This document shows positions 1 through 18,992 of a DNA stretch of 64,000 nucleotides, piece by piece. The translations under genes and the position numbers were made by a program. A model generated the notes under the pieces. The model did not search any database. It saw only the letters and a program-made list of their open reading frames with translations, and had not been told where the DNA came from. Every line of letters begins with the position of its first letter. The stretch's first letter is position 1. Source of the stretch: Nannobrachium achirus (taxonomy: Eukaryota; Chordata; Actinopteri; Myctophiformes; Myctophidae); NCBI GenBank assembly GCA_963921795.1, contig OY997641.1:57874950-57938949 (forward strand). Reading direction: 5' to 3'.

Positions 1-8739
<8,739 letters not shown>

Positions 8740-9271
8740 TTCTTCAAAACAGGAATAAACTTGCAGAAATTCAGTTCATATCTCGGTGTTATTGTAATGA
8801 TAATCAATAAAATTATCGCCAAAAAATAAACGTGAATTCTTATTTCTCATAGTTAAAGTCCCTTTTCGACTGCAGCTTTAGCACCACACTACACCGTACC
8901 ACACCACACCATACCGCACCAGATAAAAATATATCCACGAGTTTCCTACGCCCCATAGTGCATTGCGCAGACGTCTGCACCGATCTTCCGCCGCCGATTT
9001 ACAAGCTCACAACGGGTTGCATCTGCGACGCGACGTGAGCTTGTATGTCTGCTGTTAAACCCGGAAGTTTGGTCCTGATAGTCTCCAGTAAACTCCCGCG
9101 GAAACTTGTGGATACATTTTCCATTACACAAAAGTACCCCTAACGGTAAGAAACAAATTGACACTTTTAACTGTGATTATAATACAATATAAATTGTATT
9201 ACAACTATCCTAAATTATAATACACTATAATGGATTATACCTGTGATTAGTGTATTAGTGTGATTAGTATT
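8740..9271. other. Unique-looking AT-rich spacer with a degenerate hairpin
   Basis: No gene was recognised. At 9001-9010 ACAAGCTCAC and at 9035-9044 GTGAGCTTGT form the core of a weakened copy of the dispersed hairpin described at 13948-14040. The stretch from about 9170 is rich in TATAATACA-type sequence, and the same TTATAATACACTATAAT motif returns right after the hairpin-ended repeat at 11455. This suggests the 9272-11455 block was inserted into, or grew within, one AT-rich locus. Confidence 0.5.
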
Positions 9272-9932
9272 AACCTCTTAAGCCCCAGGGGGGTCCAGGG
9301 GAAAAATCCGTCTAAAATGTATGCCCAAATTGGAACAGTTGTGGACACAAAACTACAATGATTGTGGCTACTCTTGACCCACCAAATGTCAGCTAACCCC
9401 TAAAAATCCACAAATGCAGTGTAAAACATCACACTTCACTTACCAAATTGTCCTGCTGTGATCATTTAGCTAGGAAAAGATGATTGAAAAAGACCTCCGC
9501 CTATGGAAATTTTGCCTTCTGAATAGTGAATGAGCCTCAAGACCTCATTGAAAACATATATAGTGAATAGAGAAATTGTTCACCAAGGTGTCATCAATTG
9601 ATAGGCAAAATTGTATGAATATATTCCAAACTATGTAAACTCTACACATGTTTTAGTGAGAGTAGTGCTGTAATATTAGTAATGTTAAAGTATAGGGTGA
9701 AAAATGATAAAAACAAGTAACAATAAGTAGTAATAATACTGTAATATGAGTAATGTATGGATGAAAAGTACAATGGCAGCTGATTACTATGCTGTAGGCC
9801 CACTGTAACAATAATCAACAAAGAAATTGTAGTTTGATTTGGTCTCTATTGATTTATTGACATTTATTGACAGCTGTTCAGGGGTCAACACCTTTTGCCC
9901 CCGCCGGCGGGGGCAATGGGGTTCAAGAGGTT
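9272..9932. mobile_element. Miniature inverted-repeat element (MITE), family unassigned
   Basis: The ends are inverted repeats of 15 bp with one mismatch: AACCTCTTAAGCCCC at 9272-9286 and GGGGTTCAAGAGGTT at 9918-9932. A TTAA sits at the left edge (9270-9273), which would fit piggyBac target preference, but the right edge lacks TTAA, so the family stays open. Near the right end a perfect 20-bp GC palindrome covers 9896-9915. No coding capacity is visible inside. Confidence 0.55.
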
Positions 9933-9939
9933 TTTTATG

Positions 9940-10229
9940 TATTACTATAATCTATCTATAAATGCGAGAAGTCTCTGCGTGTGTATTTGTAATCCGCGTA
10001 TCTCGAGAACCGTTCGTCCCACCGGCTTCAGATTCGGCACACACGTTCCCCGCCGCAGCACGGAGTGCAGTGCCGGGCCTCGACCCGACGCGCGGTTTTC
10101 CCTAACCGGCGCGAAACGTTCGGAATCTCCTTATGCGGAAATTGGCGCAAAATCGGCGCAAGCGCTGACTCATTGTGACATCACTACAGTGCCGGGTGCA
10201 ATCGCTGAGTCATTGTGACATCACTGCAG
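9940..10229. repeat. GC-rich unclassified repeat, left part of a hairpin-ended block
   Basis: A GC-rich stretch starting near ATAAATGCGAGAAGTCTC. It contains ATCTCGAGAACCGTTCGT followed by a CAGATTCGGCACACACG-like phrase. This parallels the ATCTCCACAACCGTTGCC and TTTTGCACACACAC phrases in the Y elements at 22658 and 32673, so a distant relation is likely. CATTGTGACATCACT is repeated 40 bp apart at the right edge. The 107-residue open frame here has no recognisable domain. Confidence 0.4.
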
Positions 10230-11060
10230 GCAGATACAGGGTCCTAGCCTCGACCCAACAGACTGAGATCTCCATATATGGGCATATGGGCAGATACAGA
10301 GATCTCCATATATGGGCAATACAGGGGCCTTGCCTCGACCCGACAGATATCTCCGTATATGGGCATAAAAGGGACACAGACAGATATATGGGCATAAAAG
10401 GGACACAGACTGAGATCTCCATGACAGATATCTCCGTATATGGGCATAAAAGGGACACAGACTGAAACAGAGAATGGGCATATGGGCAGATACAGAGATC
10501 TCCATATATGGGCATATGGGCATAAAATGGACGCAGATATATGGGCATAAAAGGGACACAGACTGAGATCTCCATATATGGGCATATGGGCAGATACAGA
10601 GATCTCCATATATGGGCATATGGGCATAAAAGAAGTAGATACAGGGTCCTAGCCTCGACCCAACAGACTGAGATCTCCATATATGGGCATATGGGCAGAT
10701 ACAGAGATCTCCATATATGGGCAATACAGGGGCCTTGCCTCGACCCGACAGATATCTCCGTATATGGGCATAAAAGGGACACAGACAGATATATGGGCAT
10801 AAAAGGGACACAGACTGAGATCTCCATGACAGATATCTCCGTATATGGGCATAAAAGGGACACAGACTGATACAGAGAATGGGCATATGGGCAGATACAG
10901 AGATCTCCATATATGGGCATATGGGCATAAAATGGACGCAGATATATGGGCATAAAAGGGACACAGACTGAGATCTCCATATATGGGCATATGGGCAGGT
11001 ACAGAGATCTCCATATATGGGCATATGGGCATAAAAGATGGACACAGATAGAGTATATGG
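10230..11060. repeat. Satellite of two 405-bp repeats rich in CCATATATGG
   Basis: GTCCTAGCCTCGACCC occurs at 10241 and again at 10646, marking two tandem copies of a 405-bp block. Each block is itself built from variants of a short phrase: AGATCTCCATATATGGGC followed by ATATGGGCAGATACAG or ATAAAAGGGACACAG. The ten-base palindrome CCATATATGG occurs ten times here (first base at 10272, 10306, 10502, 10572, 10606, 10677, 10711, 10907, 10977 and 11011). The open frames of about 300 codons on the minus strand are translations of this satellite and are not genes. Confidence 0.9.
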
Positions 11061-11099
11061 GCATAAAAGGGACACAGACAGATACAGAGATCTCCATAT

Positions 11100-11455
11100 A
11101 ATGGGGTTTGCATTAAAGGGTGGGGCATTCATTCCCTATTTACATCGTTCCCGAGTTGGCCAGGTCGCAAACTCCATATATGGGCATAAATGGGCACAGG
11201 CAAACAGATGGTCAAACCAGGTCCTACAGAGATCTCCATATATGGGCAGAAAATGGACGTAGACAGACATATCTCTCCATATATGGGCATAAATGGACAC
11301 ACGCAAACAGATGGTCAAAACGGATCCTATGACAACAGGTTTAATGGGGTTTGCATTAAAGGGCGGGGCATTCATTCCCTATTTACATTGTTCCCGAGTT
11401 GGCCAGGCCGCCGACTAGGCGCTCGGCCGCCCGAAGGGCGGCCGAGCTTCTAGTC
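11100..11455. repeat. 243-bp direct repeat ending in a strong GC hairpin
   Basis: ATGGGGTTTGCATTAAAGGG starts a roughly 70-bp phrase at 11100 that returns at 11343. Three more CCATATATGG palindromes lie between them (11174, 11236, 11277). The block ends in a perfect 12-bp stem with a GAA loop (11421-11432 with 11436-11447, GCTCGGCCGCCC paired with GGGCGGCCGAGC), framed by GACTAG and CTAGTC. A terminal stem-loop with no matching structure at the other end is a feature of rolling-circle elements. Applying that to this block is inference. Confidence 0.7.
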
Positions 11456-11719
11456 ATTATAATACACTATAATAGATCATAATAGTGGTTATAACACAAT
11501 AGAATCTATTATCATGTATTACAACTATATCCTGGTGGTCTAAATGAAAAGGCAGTGAGTGATCAGTCATTATGAAGTGTTTGGCCTAACTCAGACCTAT
11601 CTAGATTAGTTACTTCCCGCGAGGGAAATTCAGTATCGCAGCCCAACCCATCTGCTTTTTTTCTCCAGCTTAACCCAGCTGAACCCAGTGTTGCTCACAA
11701 GGAGCGCGGGGGAGAGGGG

Positions 11720-11815
11720 AGCAGTGATAGCTGGAGCGGGGGATCGTATCTGCGACCTCTGGGGCCTCCGGAGTCCTAGGTGTGGACACTATTAAACCAC
11801 TCAGCTATCACTGCT
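11720..11815 (-). repeat. tRNA-derived repeat (SINE head or tRNA pseudogene)
   Basis: Read on the minus strand, the segment has a good RNA polymerase III A box (TAGCTGAGTGG) and a weakened B box (GATACGATCC). A CCTAGGACTCCGGAGG phrase lies where an anticodon arm would be. The two ends pair over 13 bp (AGCAGTGATAGCT at 11720-11732 with AGCTATCACTGCT at 11803-11815), longer than a normal acceptor stem. No clear tRNA identity or intact cloverleaf could be drawn. A tRNA-derived SINE head is more likely than a working tRNA. Confidence 0.5.
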
Positions 11816-12984
11816 AGTTTAGCTGTATTTGGAGAGGTAATGATCACACATTTCTTATGACTCTTTTTGTTCTAACACAATGGGGAGGGCAGCTCAGATG
11901 TTACTATGTATGGCAAAGTCACTTTATTTCAACAACAATGCCATTTGATGTGCTTTACACAGAACATTTGGCAAAGGAAAAACAAGTATAAAATGACACT
12001 AGGTAGGATACAATAACATGGTAATCTGTGATTTAGACCTGCAGTTTGCTGGGAGTTTGTTCCAGATATGTGGTGCATTATAAAAATAAAAATAAAACTA
12101 CATGGTGCTTAGCCCACATTTTAGTTTGTACGTATTGCATGCACATCAGACATAGATTATTCCCCCACGATGTAGTTTAAGCTGAGAAATGGTGCTTCCT
12201 TGAATGAAAGAAATTAAAGTTTGCTGTGACAGTTGTGATTAAACAGTTCTGTCACTTGCTGCTATAGGAGTAAGGTGGTGGACTTAACATTTGCTCAGTA
12301 GAAATATGGCAGTACCACTTTTCATTTGATTTCATACAAATCACAATGGTGAATTAATCATGAAAAATTTGATATAGCATGACACATTGCATCATGAAGT
12401 ATAGGCCTACTACAAGGGAAGTGTGCTGGGTACAGCATGTCTCCCTAATCAAATACATACCGAGTTCATTGAATATTTAAACGTTTTGTTTGCTGTAGTT
12501 TGATCACAAATAAGTTATTTGTCCCAACAGTTTCCATCTGTCATTGATAGTTGGGTCAGATCCACCTTCATGCTGCATAAACTGAAGTGTGTTTACTGGA
12601 ATCAGAGATCCTTCTATTTATGCAAAACAGAGGGCAAAACAAGATTATAGTTTATGGTATCGCGTCACTAGGTATGTCTGCTAAGACGATTGTGAGTATT
12701 AAATTATTAAAAATAAATTATTAATTTAACAAAGTTTAACATGTTTTAGAAGACAACATATGGAGGAAACACTTTTCTCGGACTGTGTAAGGGTGATGTT
12801 TTGATCGCATCACTTAAAAACTAGATTGCTGTTTTCATCTCGGATGTATTAACGACGAAAAGGCACATGTGTGCTAACTGGTCAGCTCTTTGTTGCATTA
12901 AATAATACACAAGGCAGTTAGTTATCTCTTGTTTTAATCGAGGTGAAAACACAAAAGGCACATTAAGCAACCTAGACAAGAGGG
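11816..12984. other. Intergenic sequence with an old dispersed repeat
   Basis: AT-rich and non-coding as far as can be seen. Around 11920-12120 a phrase like CTGGGAGTTTGTTCCAGATA and a nearby ATGTGCTTTACACAG resemble common teleost interspersed repeats on the minus strand. No exon or RNA gene was recognised in the rest. Confidence 0.35.
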
Positions 12985-13331
12985 GCTGTGTGTGTTGTCT
13001 CTATGGTTCTCATGTAAAATTCGCCTTTCAGGACATCACTGCATGTTGTATGCTGCAGTCGATTGGTCTTCACTGACATCTCGCAGGTTACAACATTGGT
13101 TGAATTTTGTATACAAAGCGATACTTGGTGAGCTTCCTTTTTACATTTCCTCCAAATTTGAACTGGTCAAGAATGGGCTAAATCTCAGATCAAATGCCTG
13201 GTTACGCTGTGTAGTACCTGCATTTACATCTGAGGGAGGCAAAAAAAGCCTCTCTTTTTTTGGCCCCTGGTCATGGAATCACCTTCAGTCCAGACTCAAA
13301 TTGGCTGTGTTAATTCCTTTGAGAAGTTTTA

Positions 13332-13592
13332 TTTTTTTATAATTTTTATCCCACAATTTTGTAACCCATTTTTTCACCCAGTGCTAATTGCCTATGTAAT
13401 CCTGGGCTCTGCTCTCCCTCTGCCGCGCCTGGGGAGACAACGGACTGACCTCATGCTTCCTTCAATGCATCTTTTCACCTGACAGTGGAGATTTCCCTGG
13501 TTTGGACGTAGCGCGTGGAAGGAACACGTTATTCCAACCAGTTCCTTTCCCCTCCATCAGGCGCCCCGGCTGGCCAGGGGGAGGCATTATTC
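13332..13592 (-). mobile_element. Retroposed insert (SINE-like) with 17-bp target duplication
   Basis: TCCTTTGAGAAGTTTTA occurs at 13315-13331 and at 13593-13609, flanking the insert exactly. On the minus strand the insert ends in an A-rich tail (plus-strand T-run at 13332), as a LINE-mobilised retroposon would. The body contains phrases (a GCGCTACGTCC-type stretch and AGGTGAAAAGATGC) that I associate with widespread teleost SINEs, but the family name is uncertain. Confidence 0.7.
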
Positions 13593-13624
13593 TCCTTTGA
13601 GAAGTTTTAAGAGAATCACTAGAC

Positions 13625-14143
13625 CATACATGGGCAAATGGCGGCCCGGGGGCCACATGCGGCCCCCACCTTCACTTAATGCGGCCCGCAGGTTAATACC
13701 GGAATACTGATATATTATTGATTTCAGCTGTTACAATTCCAACATGAACATTTAATTCCGTCAGTCTATATTAGTAGCTTAATGACTAGTATAGTAGTAT
13801 TAAAATGTATTTTTTCATGTCCAAAGTATTTGTATTTAGGTTCATAAATTTAACATGAGTATGTAATTAAATGTGTTTGAAATTAAATCAAAATGTTACA
13901 TTTCAGGATTCCAATAAAAAAATAACAGATAATTCAGGATTCCAATTCAAAAGAAGCAAAAATAGCTGATCTACAAGCTCAAAACGCATCGCGCTTCGAT
14001 GCGTTTTGAGCTTGTAGATCAGCTATTTTTGCTTCTTTTGTATGAGATATGACAAAGTAAGACATAGCAATATGCAATGTGGCCCTCTGCAGTGAAGGTG
14101 GAAATATAGTGGCCCTCGCCATCATCAAAGTTGCCCACCCCTG
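13625..14143. mobile_element. Non-autonomous hAT element, 519 bp
   Basis: The right end reads, as reverse complement, CAGGGGTGGGCAACTTT; the left end is a diverged match (CATACATGGGCAAATGG). The flanks are CACTAGAC (13617-13624) and CTCTAGAC (14144-14151), an 8-bp target duplication with one difference, the hAT hallmark. GCGGCCC/GGGCCAC-type sequence near the ends also fits this group. A perfect hairpin sits inside (13948-14040). No transposase remains. Confidence 0.85.
13948..14040. repeat. Perfect 44-bp-arm hairpin of the dispersed palindrome family
   Basis: Left arm 13948-13991 and right arm 13997-14040 are exact reverse complements around a five-base loop. The arm includes ATAGCTGATCTACAAGCTC, the signature of the family. 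Related copies, full or half, lie at 9001-9044, 16504-16532, 19171-19200, 23636-23699, 27564-27613, 28776-28851, 39284-39358, 39565-39642, 42059-42090, 45893-45925 and 59782-59815. Confidence 0.95.
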
Positions 14144-14381
14144 CTCTAGACAGAGCTACAAACACTTACACTTGTGTATGTCTTGTATGTAAAGCAAGGA
14201 TTGTGCAATTTTTATTTCTGCCTCTTGGCCAGGTCACACTCGTAAAAGAGATTATGTCTCAATGTGTTTTTATCTGGTTAAATAAAGGTTAAAAAAAAGA
14301 GACTTCAAAAATGCACATGCATGCACAATGAATAACATGGGAAAAAAAAAGAAAAAACAAAGATATATTCAGTTGTGATTG

Positions 14382-14387
14382 TTTATT
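14382..14387 (-). promoter_or_regulatory. Polyadenylation signal of the ZP3-like gene
   Basis: AATAAA on the minus strand, 21 bases after the TAG stop at 14409-14411. Fish ZP genes are known for very short 3' UTRs, so the spacing supports both the last exon and the signal. Confidence 0.65.
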
Positions 14388-14408
14388 ATTCAAAAGGTGA
14401 TTATCATG

Positions 14409-16108
14409 CTACTCTCTGGTCAATACCATCACATCGAGTGTCTCCATGCCATAAACCGCAGTATCTGAAAAAAATAAAACATAAAGATAAGGAATGAGTA
14501 CTGAAGCATGTGTTGGCTATTCAAAATCAGGCAATCAAATTTGTGAAATGGGTTCACATAATGTGGTTGATACTTTTTCAATAAAAGTAAAAATGTGGAT
14601 GTTTACTTCTACTTATACTTTAGTAAAACACAACATCAGGAAACACAACTAAACATCCCACGTCAACATACCTGCATGTTGTAGTAGGTTAGTGTTGCTG
14701 TTGCCTTTGGGAGGATATTTGTTACAGGTAGTTTCACAACAGCTACAGACATCATCATCATCATCATCATCATCATCATGATCCACATCCACATTTGTCC
14801 ACCTAAAAAGAGGTATCAAAAAGCCATAATGCTTACATCCAAACTGTTTCACGTGAATGGGGGACATATTCTTAACCACTTGACCCATTTGTCATGCAAT
14901 ACACTATTAAAAAAAACACAATGCTCTAGTTTAGTCATTTTAGAATTAATACATTAATTACCAAAATCTGACCAAGATAGGGGTGCTTTGGGATATGAAA
15001 CATAAATATCAGGCAGTCTACATTTCCTAAACGTAAATGCATGCATTTCATTCAGTCTGATTAGAAGCAGGGATAAAACTTCTCCACCGGCAATAAAATA
15101 AATAAATAAATACAATTAAATCAAAAGCTCACCCGCTTCACAAGTCATGTCATCAACATGTATCTGTCCCATTCCCATATTCCCTCCTGATTGGCTATGA
15201 TTGCCTTCCAAAGTTTGTGTATTCGACCTGACGGTTGCTTATCTCCCGATTAGGGAGTCTTACTGGTTTATTTTTAATCAAATGTCTGCCCCATAATAGA
15301 ATACCTAGGGTTCAAGTGGTTACGCTTACTTGCCATAATGTGCAGTGTTGTACACACACATTGCTGTGCATGGCCATTCTGGTCACTGTATTACAAAATA
15401 TATAAAAATACATCAGTGATATAACCTTGAATTTGCATAATTGCAGGCCTTGTCGGTCGGGCTGCTTCCTTCAGTCGTAGCCTTTAGCTTGCATGTGATG
15501 AAAACCTACAGTAGGACAGAAAGCATTTTTTTTTTTAAACTACAGGTGTACCGATGTATGAGACCTGTAATCGTTCATGAACGACTCACAGTGTTTCGTG
15601 GATCGTGGAATAAGAACGCTTCCAGCTTCAGTTGAAGGCTGTTGAAAGGATTCGTGATTCTTGATTTTTGATTCTTGACATTAAGGATGTTGGATCTCAC
15701 TCGTGTTTCATACTGAGCATTTGAACGTTCATCTTTTGCATCGGTGAAACACCTAACACATTCAGAAAAAAAAAAATGCACTCTTAATATTGTTGGCAAA
15801 GTCTGTGAAGCATTTCACTGCACATACTGTACTTGTGTGAGTTGCTGAAAACCTCTATACTCCTATACAGTGTTTGTATCAACAAGATATGTATAATGTG
15901 CATCTGTTTGGGTGCATGTGTCCTAGTTACCCATGGTTATCAATGAAGTAGTATCTCGGAACTGAGGCCACATCAGGGTCCAAAGTCGCGACGCAGTTAT
16001 CCACAAACAACCGTCTCAACTCGTGACCGGGACCGTCGTAGGACGCTTTGATGTAGAGTGTTTCTCCCAGGTACAAGGCATTTGAGGACCTTTCATTCCT
16101 CCAGTTAT
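14409..16108 (-). CDS. zp3-like: ZP3-like egg-coat glycoprotein, 3' exons (partial gene)
   Basis: Five minus-strand exons can be placed: 15931-16108, 15590-15752, 15330-15378, 14672-14802 and 14409-14464 (stop TAG). ZP3 is a zona pellucida module protein of the egg coat. The first exon encodes the middle of the ZP module (LFVDNCVATL, then SVPRYYFIDNHG). The second joins in frame to give NHGCFTDA and SLQLKLEAFLF. The fourth encodes RWTNVD (its R from a split codon), a run of nine Asp, and VCSCCETTC, the family's closing cysteine cluster. Acceptors end in AG and donors are GTAAC, GTGAG, GTAAG and GTATG. The exon that should encode the KACSF-type segment, between 15330 and 14802, was not found; a Y-type repeat lies there. 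The ZP-N exons upstream were not found either; a hAT piece and an LTR begin at 16362. The gene is therefore partial and may be a pseudogene. The third exon is the least certain. Confidence 0.75.
15070..15266 (-). mobile_element. Degraded Y-family element inside the ZP3-like gene
   Basis: The right edge is the Y-family terminus (on the minus strand CCAGTAAGACTCCC, then TAATCGGGAGATAAGC). The left edge, on the minus strand, has GCCGGTGGAGAAGTTTT, a diverged form of the family's other end. It lies in the interval where one ZP3-like exon is missing. Confidence 0.55.
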
Positions 16109-16361
16109 CTGCATATGAATAAAGATGTCATTTTTGTCAGGCAGAAACCTTGTACTGTATCTCCACAATGTGCTTCAAGCATGGCGTTTGGCGGTTTTGT
16201 ATTATGTGTCTGTGGGTTTTTATGGATATAAATATCAAAGAAAAGTATGAACTAAATAAGAACTACTTTCGATCCATATTTCCAGACAGCAATTATGCTC
16301 TCAAGGACAGATTATCAAACAGGCCTTGACCCCAGGGGTCCCCTAAGCCAGTAAATTAGGT

Positions 16362-16547
16362 CAGGGGTCTTCAACAGGGGTCCGGGACCCCTTTGGGGTC
16401 CTCAGAGTTACTACAGGGGGTCCTTCAAATCTTTGTGTGATAGAAAGGTTTTTTTAAATTAACCACTTGAACCCTAGCGTCCATATTCAGAGAATTATTT
16501 TGCCAAAAATAGCAGATCTACGAACTCACAATGCCTCTTGCTGCGAG
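16362..16547 (+). mobile_element. Truncated hAT-like element with half of the dispersed hairpin
   Basis: Begins CAGGGGTCTTCAACAGGGG, a hAT-type 5' end, followed by GGGTCC phrases. At 16504-16532 it carries the left arm of the dispersed hairpin (ATAGCAGATCTACGAACTC). The partner arm is missing, and the LTR fossil starts immediately after. Confidence 0.6.
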
Positions 16548-17447
16548 TGTTACGTTCCACTTGGTTAGCAGTGATCACTTTGTGTGTCACTGGTTATTTT
16601 ATTAATATGGTCCCATTAGGTATAGTGTTGGGTTAGGCAGGCTCTTTCCATCTCTATCTCTCCTCCCTCTGTCATTCTCTACAGGCCTATTGACACCAAT
16701 CATCTGCTCATCATCCTATCTGCTGCTGATCAACCCATTACCTGGTTTCCCCACCCCCTGTGGCTTCATTGGTCAGCTGGCTGATTCCTCCACCACTCAT
16801 CCTTCCCTGCTGCCCTATAAAAGGGCTGTGTGTTCCTCACTGCCAGTCTCTCTGTCACCCGCACCAGTCAAATGTTTGTTGTTTGCCTAAACCGCAGTAT
16901 ACTTGTGTAAAGGTCATTTAAGCTCAGTAGTTTCTCCTACTTTCGAAAAGGTCTAGTGTTATCCCCTGCCTTGGGACAGGTAAGAAGGGGGCCCCTTTAC
17001 ATAGACACCACACGTAGGTTAAACTTTGTTATTTCACACTAGGTAAGACGGTGTTGCCACCCATTGTATTTATACATGCTGGATAGAGTAGGCAGGCAGG
17101 CTTTTGTTTATTGACTTATTAGACAGTTAGTTAGTTAGACGGTCTGAGTCCCCCTAGCTGCTTTGTTTGTTATTTTGGCAACACCATAGTCCCTTGGCCT
17201 TTTGTTTTTGAACTTGACCTTACTTGACCTTAACCTTAAACCTTAACTGTAAACTTAAACTTGTTCTTGACATAACAACTTGTAAATATGTAAATATTCT
17301 CATTACAAAAGAAGAGTAAAAGCACGTTGCACTTTTTGCTCTTCAAAACTGTGTTGTGTCCTTTATTTGCTACTCCAATGCTCAGCATCCCTTTGTTAAC
17401 TATGTTACAAACCTTGATACCCCTTTAACTTTATTGGTTTCGTAACA
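16548..17447 (+). mobile_element. LTR retrotransposon fossil (solo LTR, about 900 bp)
   Basis: The segment starts TGTTACG and ends CGTAACA, matching inverted termini of the TG...CA type. It contains a TATAAAAG box at 16816 and a plausible downstream transcript region. No internal coding region is attached, so it reads as a solo LTR, probably of a Ty3/gypsy-like element. A clean target duplication was not seen. It is a broken, non-coding relic, and orientation is inferred from the TATA box. Confidence 0.5.
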
Positions 17448-17470
17448 AGTCCGGACGAGCCCCCAACTTG

Positions 17471-17600
17471 TAGAAACTCAATTTAATGATGTCACGCGAA
17501 CATCGCATCAGGTCCAGCCTGAATTGTATCTTCTCAACAATATTTATCAGCATATCGCCCACCCTTACTCTGAAGGCCACACAACCCCACACACACACAC

Positions 17601-17685
<85 letters not shown>
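17471..17685 (-). repeat. Dispersed repeat ending in a (CA)n microsatellite
   Basis: Positions 17471-17585 are the inverted counterpart of 33629-33745 (GGGTGGGCGATATGCTGATA and following, read on the minus strand here), with a few differences. The copy abuts a long (CA)n run at 17588-17685; the other copy also lies beside a short CA run. The 116-, 81- and 80-codon open frames across this run are translated CA repeats. Confidence 0.75.
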
Positions 17686-17687
<2 letters not shown>

Positions 17688-18610
17688 GCGTTATGTCATT
17701 GTTTCTCAACCAGTCCGCCAGTGGTCCTTGAGGAGGTTCCAGGTGGTCCCCATCCCATTTAAATGATGCGAGAGTAGACAACTTATGGACCCCTTATGGA
17801 TCTTTTAACTCTTGAGAGCGTAAATGAAACCAAATGGACCCGAGAGAGAAATAAGAAGAATAAAGGGGAAGGGATAAAAATGAAAGGAAAAGATCGGTGT
17901 ACCGGTGTGCGTGCGTAAAATAGAATGAGAAGAAAACTGTGTAATAACGGCCTGACCAGGCTGTTACAAAATAAACCCAAATATATAGGAATATAAAACT
18001 ATGGTGGCGGCAATAGAGGCGCGCAGCCAGGGCTCCAGGGTGCGACTTATTAGCTCGCATATGCGACATAATTTCATAAAGTGCGAGTTAAATTTTAACC
18101 AGGTCGCGCCAGTGCGAGTTGAGTGCGTTGAGCAGCAGTGAGAAGAGGAGCGTTTTTTTCTCTTCTTGGCTCCGTCCGTTTTGTCAGTGCAGTAGTGGTG
18201 AAGGTGGGTGGGGAATATGGTAGTTTTATTTTTGAACGAATCAAGCGCTCGCTTTCTCTTGTCTGTGACGTCAACACCCATGCTTGAGTTGACTCTGTCC
18301 AGTCTGCAGCCGTGCAGCGCTGAGGGGAGGCTGGGGAGCGCTCTGCAGCCAGTCAGCACACAGTCACAGACGGAGCACATAGTGTGGTGTAGTTGTGGAT
18401 TGGACTTTTTTTATTCGCTTGCATCGCGATGCGGTCGCTATTCTGCATCGATGCGGTGACGTGACATAATCGACTATAGCCTACGTTTGTTGATTTTCCT
18501 CAACGGTGATGCGATATAGCTTAGCAACATGCTAACGCTAAAGCAACCGGACCTATCATGCCGTTCCATCTGCCTCTTATTAGACAGAACAGAGATTTCT
18601 CGCATTTATT

Positions 18611-18614
<4 letters not shown>
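17686..18614. other. Repeat-derived intergenic sequence
   Basis: No gene was recognised. AAATGAAACCAAATGGACCCG at 17821 recurs at 22588. At about 18028, CAGGGCTCCAGGGTGCGAC looks like one end of a hAT element; no matching second end was found. A GCATCGATGCGGTGACGTGA-type stretch lies near 18447. Confidence 0.35.

Positions 18615-18656
<42 letters not shown>
18615..18656. repeat. (GA)n microsatellite
   Basis: Uninterrupted GA dinucleotide run of 42 bp. Confidence 0.95.
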
Positions 18657-18659
<3 letters not shown>

Positions 18660-18992
18660 GAGGCAGAGGCTGTGTCCGAAATCCACCCTATTCACTAATG
18701 TAGTATACTAAAATGGGGCTCCGCCATTTTGAACTAGTGTCCGAATGTATAGTGAGCATTTTTGTACCCTAATATAGTGTACTGAAGTATCCNNNNNNNN
18801 NNNNNNNNNNNNNNNNNNNNNNNNNNNNNNNNNNNNNNNNNNNNNNNNNNNNNNNNNNNNNNNNNNNNNNNNNNNNNNNNNNNNNNNNNNNNNNNNNNNN
18901 NNNNNNNNNNNNNNNNNNNNNNNNNNNNNNNNNNNNNNNNNNNNNNNNNNNNNNNNNNNNNNNNNNNNNNNNNNNNNNNNNNNNNNNNNNNN
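18657..18992. other. Repeat end followed by a 200-bp assembly gap
   Basis: From about 18670, GTGTCCGAAATCCACCC followed by TTCACTA and TAGTATACTA resembles the end of a common teleost miniature element. Bases 18793-18992 are exactly 200 N, the default size for a gap of unknown length. Everything to the right may therefore not be physically adjacent at this distance. Confidence 0.7.

Larger units (their letters stand above)
12985..14303 (+). mobile_element. LINE 3' end (CR1/L2-like), interrupted twice
   Basis: The frame at about 13040-13330 encodes the C-terminal tail of a non-LTR retrotransposon reverse-transcriptase protein, with phrases such as RRLQHWLNFVYKAILGELP and LSFFGPWSWNHLQ. The tail resumes at 13593-13624 and again from 14144, ending in a typical LINE 3' UTR (CTCTTGGCCAGG, then CTGGTTAAATAAAGG and an A-rich end at about 14299). 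Two insertions separate the parts: a retroposed segment at 13332-13592 and a hAT element at 13625-14143. Only the 3' end is present, as is usual for 5'-truncated LINE copies. The clade call rests on recalled similarity. Confidence 0.7.

Noticed and set aside
10321-10860. CCGTATATGG sites as further CArG boxes
   Set aside because: A G in the six-base core breaks the CC(A/T)6GG consensus, so they were not counted.
10210-11132. Minus-strand open frames of 295 and 303 codons
   Set aside because: They are translations of the CCATATATGG satellite (recurring ICPYAHIWRS-type phrases) in two frames at once, as expected of a repeat with a period divisible by three.
15135-15187. Candidate ZP3-like exon reading MGQIHVDDMTCEA
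   Set aside because: The cysteine placement was tempting, but the segment lies inside the Y-family fragment, lacks a pyrimidine tract and ends in the wrong phase for the next exon.
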